Positions 47,201-53,205 of a stretch of DNA of 64,000 bases are shown here, piece by piece. This DNA comes from Sacculina carcini (Eukaryota; Arthropoda; Thecostraca; Sacculinidae). The notes under the pieces are model-generated. The model saw only the letters and a list, made by a program, of their open reading frames with translations, had not been told where the DNA came from and did no database searches. How positions within the stretch are numbered: the stretch's first letter is position 1; the number at the start of each line of letters is the position of its first letter. Made by a program: the position numbers and the translations under genes. The stretch covers positions 4,707,001 to 4,771,000 of the forward strand of contig OU696588.1 of assembly GCA_916048095.2 (NCBI GenBank). Direction: 5' to 3'.

Positions 47201-48765
47201 TGAACATTGGTGTGGAGATGTGCAGGATTCTGGTTGATTCGAATGTCCTCAAACTCATACATTAAGTCCATGTCACTTATCAGGCCTGAAATACTAGGTT
47301 TTAGTAGTACTGCAGTCCAATAAGCACATGCAAAATTTGAACTTTTCTCCGGTAGTATTTTTCTATTGCTCTGTTTGTTCCACATATGCGATATGTTGAA
47401 ATAATAAGTTCTTTCCTATCCATTACGTGTTAATTTACGTTTTTCATCAAACTATTGCACATATTTGTACTTTATCAACATTGATATAATGCATATAATG
47501 AAGCTTTTTTTATAAAAATTTGGCAGTCTCATATTTATACCCCCTGAAATATATCTGGCCATTAAGCCAAGCATGGAAAATATGCTGTGGAATTTTCTAT
47601 TGAAATATGAGCTTAATGCTCGGCATCTGTGGTACTCTGTTTTCTGCCACAGTATTTTGTCAATTAGCAGGGTGAAGTATACACACTCACATCGTATATG
47701 AGTGTATGTGTGTGTATGTATATGAGTGTGTGTATGTGTGTGTGTGTGTGTGTGTGACAGGGTCGTAGCATGGTGAACGTGGGCGGTGGTTGTGTGGTGG
47801 ACCACACTGTGACGGCTCGTAATCAGTACGACTTCTACCTGGTGTCGCAGCACGTGCAACACGGCACCGTGGCGCCCACACACTACGTGGTCGTGCGCCA
47901 CGTGCCCGGCCACTGGCCCCCCGACTATCTGCAGCGGCTCGCCTACCAGTCGTGTCATCTCTACTACAACTGGTGTGGCACCGTGCGTGTGCCGGCCGCC
48001 GTACAGGTGTGTCTTGCTTGTGTGTCGCTGTGTTTTGTTTGTGGGTGTTTTGTTGTTATGTTGTGGCTGAATTGTAATGGTGGAACGATGTGTGGTGTGG
48101 AGTGCAGTGGTTCCCAACCTTTTCTAGTCTGCCTACGCCCTTGGCAAGCCTATCAAAAGTTCCCGGCACCCTTATAATTGAATATATATTTAAAATCCCC
48201 GTTGTTTTTATTATATATTTTTTTAGTTTCGATATTTTGCATCGGTGTGACAACACTTTATACATAGATATGAAAACTCCTTGCTTTTTGCTCTGGTTTC
48301 GTTGAGGGAGTGGTGTTCATGCAAGTGCATGCAAGTGGTGCGGTCTTGCAGGCGCGCGCGGCACAGCCATATCCCACGCACGTCTTTCAATACACTTTTC
48401 TGGACTCTCTGTGACATATGTGTTGTCTATTTTGTGTATGTGTGTGTGTGTGTGTGTGTGTGTTTGTCAGTCAATCAGGCTTATTCTTGTCTTTCTACAC
48501 TCTTGGGCACTTCAACACTGCACAATTGCGTTCTGTTGTTTGAGCTCAGGCGAAATAATCATGTGTGTGTGTGTGTGTGTGTGCATGTGTGTGTGTCTAC
48601 ATGTGTGTGTGTCTGCATGTGTGTGTCTGCATGTGTGTGTGTGCATGTGTGTGTGTGTGTGTGTCTGCATGTGTACAGTACGCACATCGGCTGGCGTTCA
48701 TGGTGGGACAGGTACTACACGACTGTCCCAATGAACAAATGTCATCTCGCCTATTCTACCTGTAA
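22913..48765 (+). CDS. piwi: Piwi-subfamily Argonaute (19 exons)
   Basis: Exons: 22913-23038, 24221-24446, 25411-25561, 30264-30672, 31516-31718, 32060-32173, 34025-34190, 35591-35695, 36283-36448, 36922-37084, 42274-42484, 43485-43580, 43797-43916, 44349-44458, 44869-44962, 46018-46101, 46563-46670, 47761-48006, 48679-48765. They join in one frame of 995 codons including the stop. The N-terminus is low-complexity with RG motifs (VGRGGRG), as in Piwi proteins whose arginines are methylated for Tudor binding. PAZ covers about residues 370-500 ([24 protein letters not shown]), MID about 610-712 and PIWI about 713-985. The catalytic tetrad is present: GVDVYH (D about 761), GQEMGD (E about 802), [10 protein letters not shown] (D about 834), APTHYVV (H about 925). 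It ends in LFYL. Family knowledge: Piwi proteins bind piRNAs and silence transposons in the germline by slicing or transcriptionally. Slicing is inferred from the tetrad. Confidence 0.95.
23501..23697. mobile_element. Mariner-like MITE
   Basis: Inverted ends CAGGGTGTCCACAAA and TTTGTGGACACCCTG, each with TA outside (23501-23502, 23696-23697). Length 193 bp without TA. AT-rich, no coding capacity. In Piwi intron 1. Confidence 0.8.
24221..24446 (+). CDS. piwi: Piwi exon 2
   Basis: Begins after (GT)n..GTGTCAG. It encodes a Gln/Pro/Ala-rich segment ending [12 protein letters not shown]. Donors at 24440 and 24446 both leave one base, which fits exon 3. The 3' boundary is tentative. Confidence 0.6.
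24490..24670 (+). mobile_element. LINE C-terminal fragment in Piwi intron 2
   Basis: [20 protein letters not shown] and [14 protein letters not shown] are typical LINE C-terminal residues. It begins right after a (CA)n tract and ends in a stop at 24668-24670. Confidence 0.75.
25411..25561 (+). CDS. piwi: Piwi exon 3
   Basis: Acceptor GTGTGTGAGAG, donor AAC|GTGAGT. It encodes [14 protein letters not shown] and an RG-containing stretch (SVGGRGS). It splices in phase to exon 4 across a 4.7 kb intron that holds an antisense LINE. Confidence 0.72.
25777..26135. repeat. TG tract and TA/CA-rich microsatellites at the LINE 3' end
   Basis: (TG)n at 25785-25815, then ACATATACATAC-type repeats at 25985-26130 that directly follow the 3' end of the antisense LINE. 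Confidence 0.85.
26213..29191 (-). pseudogene. LINE ORF2 (endonuclease + reverse transcriptase) with a single stop
   Basis: Endonuclease motifs are complete: [55 protein letters not shown]. The RT motifs are complete: [41 protein letters not shown]. The only break is TAA at 28004-28006; the same frame continues on both sides. The C-terminus has [17 protein letters not shown] and [14 protein letters not shown]. Such an intact copy is probably recent. Confidence 0.9.
29234..30163 (-). CDS. LINE ORF1 protein (coiled coil plus RRM-like domain)
   Basis: Start taken at [15 protein letters not shown]; an upstream in-frame ATG at 30193 would add ten residues. The N-terminal half has heptad-like Leu spacing (coiled coil, about residues 20-100). 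The centre [35 protein letters not shown] and [17 protein letters not shown] matches L1-ORF1-like (transposase-22) proteins. Family role: an RNA chaperone that coats the LINE transcript. Confidence 0.85.
   Translation of the reverse strand: MECEGVIKALLDSQNVAFKQALDVIETNTRSRIEYLEKTVSDLRVSLEFTQAEVLDLKAQVKSLQESESHHKKNFDSLHQDYFKLQERTDAQEDFSRRKNLRFSGIDEKPHETAEQTTELVTNVMKDVMELPELKIDKAHRVGTGSSRARNIIVRFDKLGDRDTVMRNVRKLRGTKIFVNEDLCAASNAKRQEQLPKLKQARLEGKVAYFRHTKLIIKDRTPHVASQSTSLDPPASTGRTTVKSQQGHTDSAPSRERDVALTSHDPGVALASQNRVQSAGVEQITETRGAVGGSVGSPIKQQKKPSRKR
30264..30672 (+). CDS. piwi: Piwi exon 4, N domain
   Basis: 137 codons once joined. A disordered start ([11 protein letters not shown]) leads to [15 protein letters not shown] and YYLPHQL, typical of the Argonaute N domain. 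The acceptor follows (GT)n; the donor GTGCAACACAGG is followed by (CT)n. Confidence 0.88.
30922..31170. mobile_element. MITE with GGATCC/GGGGGG ends
   Basis: Left CAGTAGCCGATCCAGAGTG..TTTGGGGGG and right GGGGGCTTCAG..CCCCCCACTGGATCCG are imperfect inverted ends. Internal sequence is AT-rich and non-coding. In Piwi intron 4. Confidence 0.5.
31516..31718 (+). CDS. piwi: Piwi exon 5, linker before PAZ
   Basis: [20 protein letters not shown] to AFNIDQH. Phase 0 in, two bases out; the donor CCA|GTCAGT is followed by a (CT)n tract. Confidence 0.82.
32000..32056 (+). repeat. (GT)n at Piwi exon 6 acceptor
   Basis: About 27 GT units followed by GACAG and exon 6. Confidence 0.95.
32060..32173 (+). 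CDS. piwi: Piwi exon 6, start of PAZ domain
   Basis: [18 protein letters not shown] and [11 protein letters not shown] match the Piwi PAZ opening. The acceptor follows about 27 GT dinucleotides. The donor was placed at GTCAT|GTCAGA by phase. Confidence 0.83.
32420..33950. other. Piwi intron 6, no gene seen
   Basis: AT-rich DNA with recurring TTTAGCGCAACT-like words and ACCGCGAA(T/A)G..CAAAA blocks about 200 bases apart, so an old degraded repeat. No supported exon. Confidence 0.5.
34025..34190 (+). CDS. piwi: Piwi exon 7, PAZ core
   Basis: [20 protein letters not shown] is the conserved PAZ core, followed by [16 protein letters not shown]. The intron that follows starts with a long CA/E-box minisatellite. 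Confidence 0.92.
34199..34800 (+). repeat. CA minisatellite with E-box words
   Basis: About 25-30 irregular units of (CA)n-TTCACGTG or (CA)n-TTCACTTG, starting just after the Piwi exon 7 donor. Many units contain CACGTG. Confidence 0.9.
34860..35590. other. Piwi intron 7 remainder, no gene seen
   Basis: Unique-looking AT-rich sequence with CA tracts at 35144-35185 and 35340-35368. I see no exon or recognisable transposon. Confidence 0.4.
35591..35695 (+). CDS. piwi: Piwi exon 8, end of PAZ
   Basis: [20 protein letters not shown] and PMLITRMKR match the end of PAZ. 35 codons, phase 0 at both ends. This acceptor (GTGCGTGTTGCAG) has only a short GT tract. Confidence 0.85.
36121..36244 (+). repeat. 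Dispersed repeat next to Piwi exon 9 acceptor
   Basis: Reverse complement of 11863-11986 with few differences (shared GGCATCTACGTGTTTAATAT and GTAAACAGCATTAAACTGTT). It ends 38 bases before exon 9, followed by (GT)n and AG. Confidence 0.85.
36283..36448 (+). CDS. piwi: Piwi exon 9, linker 2
   Basis: [20 protein letters not shown] is the highly conserved Piwi segment after PAZ. The acceptor is (GT)n..GAAG; the donor GTAACC is followed by CTCTCTCT. Confidence 0.92.
36922..37084 (+). CDS. piwi: Piwi exon 10
   Basis: [18 protein letters not shown] to SWDRAVK. The donor AA|GTAAGT at 37085 is the first of about 90 near-identical donors in the 48 bp array that starts here. Confidence 0.88.
37081..41445 (+). 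repeat. 48 bp tandem array of splice-donor-bearing units (about 90 copies)
   Basis: Each unit carries TCAAGTAAGTACTG, then a C/T-rich tract (CCTCTGTCTCCTAG or ..CTGG), then TATCATAGTG. The first unit starts exactly at the exon 10 donor (GTCAAGTAAGT), so the array arose from this junction. Two units (about 39391 and 39771) lack AAGT and lie 380 bp apart, revealing a higher-order duplication. Because 48 is a multiple of three, the minus strand has 799 and 575 codon open frames. Confidence 0.97.
41845..41975 (+). repeat. (AT)n and (GT)n microsatellites
   Basis: Over 30 AT units followed by more than 20 GT units, leading into the first spare acceptor copy. Confidence 0.95.
41976..42273 (+). repeat. 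Tandem copies of the exon 11 acceptor
   Basis: CAGGAGTAACAAGATGTTGA, the acceptor plus the start of exon 11, occurs after AGs at 41979, 42031, 42075, 42114, 42152, 42195, 42233 and finally 42273 (the real one). Each copy is preceded by its own (GT)n tract. Units are 38-52 bp. Confidence 0.95.
42274..42484 (+). CDS. piwi: Piwi exon 11, MID domain
   Basis: [20 protein letters not shown] through [13 protein letters not shown]. It joins exon 10 in phase across a 5.2 kb intron. Its acceptor and first 17-20 bases are repeated seven times upstream; the last copy is the one in frame with the full exon. Confidence 0.88.
42585..42775. mobile_element. Diverged fold-back MITE
   Basis: The left arm (ATATTCTGCTGAAGTTGCAACG) and the inverted right arm (CGTTCTGTTCAAGTCTACAGCG) resemble the arms of the element at 5042-5155. 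In Piwi intron 11. Confidence 0.5.
43485..43580 (+). CDS. piwi: Piwi exon 12, MID domain
   Basis: [20 protein letters not shown] and [11 protein letters not shown] correspond to the MID 5'-phosphate-pocket region. 32 codons, phase 0 at both ends. Confidence 0.9.
43797..43916 (+). CDS. piwi: Piwi exon 13, start of PIWI domain
   Basis: [20 protein letters not shown] marks the start of PIWI. Its 3' end and donor are duplicated twice in the following intron. Confidence 0.92.
43935..44085 (+). repeat. Two extra copies of the exon 13 donor region
   Basis: GAACTGTGGGCGTGCAAGTC and TCC(A)CTGGTAATAATTC recur in 72 bp units with CT tracts. Donor-like GT sites follow 43984 and 44056. Confidence 0.92.
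44181..44221 (+). repeat. (GT)n microsatellite in Piwi intron 13
   Basis: About 20 GT units followed by CAG at 44222. That AG is not used in the model because exon 14 starts at 44349. Confidence 0.9.
44349..44458 (+). CDS. piwi: Piwi exon 14, first catalytic Asp
   Basis: [20 protein letters not shown] carries the first slicer aspartate. It leaves two bases, completed by exon 15. Confidence 0.93.
44545..44702. mobile_element. hAT-like MITE
   Basis: CAGTAGTTGCCAACC at the left and GGTTGGAACCCAATG at the right are imperfect inverted ends. Non-coding. Confidence 0.4.
44704..44862 (-). mobile_element. LINE C-terminal fragment abutting Piwi exon 15 acceptor
   Basis: On the minus strand: [20 protein letters not shown] and [16 protein letters not shown], then a stop. 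It is antisense to Piwi and lies immediately upstream of the TGTGTGTCAG acceptor. Confidence 0.75.
44869..44962 (+). CDS. piwi: Piwi exon 15, catalytic Glu
   Basis: [18 protein letters not shown] holds the probable glutamate finger (GQEMGD). The donor GTGAGAGACTCAC leads into short ACTCACTAATCATTC repeats. Confidence 0.88.
45040..45722 (+). repeat. 22 bp tandem repeat
   Basis: About 30 units of ATGTTATGTTAGC(G/T)AGGA(T/C)AGT in Piwi intron 15. Variants G/T and C/T are interspersed. Confidence 0.95.
45930..46010 (+). mobile_element. LINE 3' end abutting Piwi exon 16 acceptor
   Basis: GAGGTACTCGGGTGAAGAGC, GCGATATAAATG, TTTTAATGTAAT and then (TG)n ending in CAG and exon 16. A relative at 6888-6935 has GAGATCCTCGGGTAAAAGAC and CTATATAAAAGTCGTAATGT. 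Confidence 0.75.
46018..46101 (+). CDS. piwi: Piwi exon 16, second catalytic Asp
   Basis: [20 protein letters not shown] is the signature PIWI motif. The acceptor lies directly on the (TG)n tail of an L2-like 3' end. Confidence 0.94.
46563..46670 (+). CDS. piwi: Piwi exon 17
   Basis: [19 protein letters not shown] is the conserved strand following the second Asp. 36 codons, phase 0 at both ends. Confidence 0.93.
46845..47170 (-). mobile_element. LINE C-terminal fragment in Piwi intron 17
   Basis: Minus strand: [20 protein letters not shown] resembles the PKFRT..F...S..Y.G segment of LINE C-termini; [17 protein letters not shown] follows. Stops interrupt it. Confidence 0.6.
47268..47595 (+). 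repeat. Dispersed 330 bp repeat, copy 2
   Basis: Same orientation as 14018-14352, about 90 percent alike by eye. In Piwi intron 17, 165 bases before exon 18. Confidence 0.85.
47761..48006 (+). CDS. piwi: Piwi exon 18, catalytic His
   Basis: [20 protein letters not shown] holds the catalytic histidine; [20 protein letters not shown] follows. 82 codons; the acceptor follows (GT)n. Confidence 0.94.
48105..48250. mobile_element. hAT-like MITE left end
   Basis: CAGTGGTTCCCAACCTTTTC is a hAT-type terminus. The right end is not clear. Confidence 0.35.
48679..48765 (+). CDS. piwi: Piwi exon 19, C-terminus
   Basis: [15 protein letters not shown] through SSRLFYL and TAA. The four-residue ending is typical of Piwi proteins, whose C-terminus packs into the MID pocket. 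Confidence 0.93.
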   Translation, partial: YAHRLAFMVGQVLHDCPNEQMSSRLFYL

Positions 48766-49289
48766 AACCAACTTTCACACACACACACACACACGTGTAT
48801 ATACTATGTGAGCTCTTGTTACGACGTGTCGTGTGTGTGTGTGTTTGCGACGATGTTGTTCTTGATGAGGCTTGTGTTCTTGTTGATGTTTTCACTCGAG
48901 AAGCGCGTGCTTATGTGTGTGTGTGTGTGGGTCACTGTGCTCTCACACAGGCTGTCATTTTGTTTGGCGTTGTATTTGCGAGCGTGTTCATCGTTATGTG
49001 TATATATTTTATGTGGAGAAATTACATTTTTGTTCAGAAAGTCGTGTTTGTTTATATATACTGGCATGGGTGTAGATACTGGGGGTATGAATATGCAATT
49101 ATACCCCCCAAGAATTTGCTGAATTCAGTTCAAATTGGGTATATTGTTATTAACTTTGTAGTCAACTTGGAACACTAATACATGATGGCTGTCATCCCCC
49201 CCGAGCCTCGACACAAATCCACACCCTTGCACACTGTTTTTAGTACACGCAAGCGAATTTTCCATCAAGTAATTTCTCTATCATCCGAT
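48766..49289. other. Downstream of Piwi, no gene seen
   Basis: Probably the Piwi 3' UTR and spacer. I find no clear AATAAA signal; CA and GT tracts occur at 48776-48796 and 48828-48845. Confidence 0.4.
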
Positions 49290-52200
49290 ATTTTATCTCT
49301 GTGGAGGGGGATCAGAATACCTCCACCGCACCCCTGCGTGTCGTAAGAGGCGACTGATGGGTTGTCGGCGACTAAACCGGCTCCCCCACTGGTTCCTATC
49401 AGTGCGGAGGGTGGCTAAACACCCTGCAGGACGAAATACAAAACCTGTCAAAGGGCGGATGAGCTTTTAACTAAAGCCAACGGCCATTTAGCTCGAGGAT
49501 GGAATATGAATTTCGTTGCCATAGCTGTGTGTCCCAGTCTTCCAGCGATGTTCCCATTCTCATCTGTTTAACGGGCTGCACGTTAGACTCTTCCTCTCTT
49601 TCCTTCTTTTCTTGCCGCAATCTCAAGCTGTGTAGGCAGGGTGAGGAGATGGATGATGGAAGCGGCCTTGTTTGTCATCGTGACTGTCAGGGTCCGTGCT
49701 TCTGGGCGTACTCACGGTTCCACAAACTAATTGCCTTACCTGGTGTAGCGGCACCTCCAGGAATGACCTTTTGATCCGCCAACTCAAACATCTTTTCATG
49801 GATTTTTCATTGGATTTCACATTTTTTGGACTGTTTTCTATGGATTTATTGACCTCGGCATGTCCTTGGATACGATTTTGTCTTCGTGTTGGATTGTACT
49901 GTTTTGGCTTATTACTCCTCTGCGGCGACATCGAAACAAATCCCGGGCCTGTGTTTGAGCGGCGGTCATGTAGGGTGTTATGCGCAAACGTTCGCGGCCT
50001 TGCGAAAAACCTCCAGGACATTTCGCTCGTTGCCCAGTCGCATGACATCATCATTTGCTCTGAAACCATTGTGTCCAGTCTTCGCCACAAATCTGAATTG
50101 TTGATTTCTGGATTTTCACAGCCTGCGCTTATCTACCGTGATGCCTCCAAACGCAGACGCGGCATTTCGCTTTATGTACGCAATGGCTTTTCTGCTCACC
50201 GGTACATTAAGTTCGAATGCGACTGTCATGAAGGCCTTGTCATTCGTGTATGTTCAAAGTTGACCAATTATTATATATTCGGCTACTACCGCAACCCGGA
50301 CTCGGACGATTCCATATATGATTGCTTCATTCGTGCAATGTCTGTGATCCAGGAGAACGACCGTAAAGCGGCCTTTGTCCTTGCCGGTGATTTCAACGCA
50401 CATCAGAGCGAATGGTTTTCTAGAAGCCCGACTGATTCACATGGTCGTGCTGCATTAGATTTTGCCAATATCTCCGGTTGTGATCAGCTGGTTACCAGTC
50501 CGACTCATTCATCCGGCAACTGTCTCGATCTGGTTTTCACTGATGTACCTGATGTCGTCAAAGTGACCATCCTCGCTCCACTTGGATCTTCTGATCACTC
50601 TGCTCTGAGCGTTCAGCTCAATCTTCGGCAGTCTGTGCCCGTGCATACGATCAGAAAAGAGGTGTTCATGAAGTCACGTGTTAACTGGGACAATGTAATG
50701 AACGATGTGCGTAACATTCGTCTAGGTGCGATTTTGAGTAGCGACGACCCTGTATCGTCATTAAACGACCAACTGTCAACGATCATATCTTGTCGGGTGC
50801 CCGTTAAGAAACTTTCCTTCCGTTCCAATGATAAGTCCTGGTTCAATGCCGATTGTCATTCTGCCCGTCAAATGAAACAGGCAGCTTACCATCATTGGTC
50901 CAGGTCCAGGACTTCCGAAGCTTGGAATGAGTATGTGACGGCCAGGGCTTCTTGTGCGGCGACTTACCGGCAGGCCGAACGGCAGGGACACAATTCTGCC
51001 AAAGAATTGTTGTCATCGACGTCTGACCCTCACAAATGGTGGTCCACACTCAAGTCCATCATTCACGGTGTGCGAACAACTCTCCCGCCTCTCCTCTCTG
51101 CAACGGGGAAGATGGTGTCAAGTCCGACTGAGAAAGCAGATTTGCTCATGCGTCATTTCGACAGCAAACTCTCTCGTCGTCCTTTATCTACTGATGACAC
51201 TGTATATGATAAACCTGCATTGACAGGAGTGGCTTTCAGATCTAAGGAAGTGAAAAGTCTGCTTGAATCTCTTGACTCCAATGGCGGCACTGATCCTCTG
51301 GGTATGTTTCCCTTATTTCTGAAGAAGACTGCTGTAGCATTGGCTCCAAAACTTAGTGCCGTTTTTAGACGACTAATTAGGCGCGGCAGTTTTCCATCGT
51401 GCTGCCGAATCGCCAATATCACTCCAATTCCAAAAGGTCCTTCGTCATCCGATCCCAGTCAATACCGGCCTATTTCAATAACACCTCTGCTATCCAAGGT
51501 TTTCGAACATGTGGTTTGTCGTCGTCTGGCTCAATACCTTGAAAAACACAGTTTGCTGCCGCCTGATCAATTCGCATATCGCAAAAATTTCGGCACCACG
51601 GACGCCTTGCTCTCCATCACTCATATTGTGCAACGGGTCCTAGATCGAGGACAGGAAGCTGTGATAGTCCAGCTAGACTTTTCAGCCGCATTCGATAGAG
51701 TCAATCACGATGGCCTGATCCAAAAGCTAAAGTCTCTCATGGTCGGAGGAAGAGTCCTATCAGTGATGACCCAATTCCTTCAAGGTCGCAAGCACAGAGT
51801 ATGTGTTGATGGTAGGCACAGTGAATGGCAGGATGTTCACTCGGGTGTTCGCCAAGGGAGTGTATTGGGTCCTCTCTTGTTCAATGTCTACACATCAGAT
51901 CTGCTCAACCTAACTTCGCATCCTGTTTTTGCTTTCGCGGATGATGTAACTATGGTGGCTACCGTTGACACTCCAGAGCGGCGACCCAATGTGAGTTGGT
52001 CACTGAACGAAGACCTGCGCAGAATATCCATATGGTGTGAAACTTGGAATATGAAGCTTAACTCAAAAAATTCGTTTTTGTGTGTTTCACGGTCTCGCAC
52101 ATTGAATCCATCGTTCGATCCTTAGTTGGTTAATGGCTGCGCAGTGGAAGGATGTAACGCAGTCGATATCCTTGGAGTTCGATTCGATTCAAGGCTGACT

Positions 52201-53205
52201 TTTGAGAAACAGGTTCGTCGCCTTGTGGTTTCCGCTTCTCAGAAACTTGGAATTCTTCGAAAGGCATATCGTGTACTCAATGATCGTTCGATATCTGCCT
52301 CGTGTTTGCGCTGCTTCGTTCTTCCTGTTCTCCAGTAGTGCTCCTGTTTGGTCGTCAGCTGCTGATTCGCATCTCTGGCTCATTGACAGAGTTGGCTCCT
52401 CTGCCAGCTTCCTCTGTGCTGGAGATACATGCTAGAATCTTGGTCATCGTAGGGACATCTCCAACGTTTGTATGCTGTTCAAGATATTGGCCAACGAAAG
52501 ACACCCTCTGCACGGTGCTGTGTCTCATCAGCGAAACTTTGCTAAGGTCACTCGACTGGCAGTAAATTCACATTCGCTCTGCCTACAAGAGCCAAAATGC
52601 AGAACGAATCAGTTTAAGCGTAGTTTCGTTGCCAGCTCTGTGCGGTTGTGGAATCAGTTGGATGAGGGTGTGTGCAGGGCCAGCACAGTCCGATCATTCA
52701 AAAGTGCTGCCAACAAAGTTTTGAGAAATTGACGAGTTTAGTTCCACCTAAATTAGTTATTTATTCATTTATTTTGAGATTGACCTATTTATTTATTTAT
52801 ATTATTTATGGATCGTTTTGTGATGTGTGTGTGCGACTCTCGTGTATGTGTGTTTGTGCGAGTGCGTTTATGTTAGTGTGCGTGTGTGTGTGTGTGTTTC
52901 TTGCGAATTAATCTACTCAAATTGTTGTTCTGCACTTCTCGTGCAGCATATTGTGCAATTTCTTTTGATCTAGTTATTTTCGTATGTATCATATCAATTG
53001 TATGTGTGTGTGTGTGTGTGTGGATGGGTGATGTATTGATCTGTCATGATTGTGTGTGTCATATTGTCTTTGTGTATTTTTCTCTTTCGCTTATTCTCCA
53101 CGTTCAAAGTGTGCAAGGGCTGCATGATGCGGTTTATAGCGCTTGCGCTCTTCCTGCGTCACTTTGTTCGTTTTGTTCAATAATAATAATAATAATAATA
53201 TACCA
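49290..53205 (+). mobile_element. LINE with 2A-like motif, (AAT)n tail
   Basis: The GC-rich 5' region contains GTGTCGTAAGAGGCGACT and other blocks upstream of one long ORF. The 3' end has TTTATAGCGCTTGCGCTC and then (AAT)n at about 53176-53202. It lies downstream of Piwi in the same orientation. Confidence 0.88.
49798..52732 (+). pseudogene. LINE ORF2: 2A-like leader, endonuclease, reverse transcriptase
   Basis: From MDFSLDFTFFGLFSMDL, a hydrophobic stretch (GLYCFGLLLLC) leads to GDIETNPGP at 49924-49950. Endonuclease motifs: CANVRGL, CSETIV, AGDFNAHQ, NCLDLVFTD, SSDHSALS. RT motifs: VQLDFSAAFDRVNHDGLI, HSGVRQGSVLGPLLFN, AFADDVTM. An in-frame TAG at 52123-52125, a TAG at 52336-52338 and a frameshift separate it from the C-terminus (KRSFVASSVRLWNQLDEG, end 52732). 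Dead copy, but the first 809 codons are open. Confidence 0.9.
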
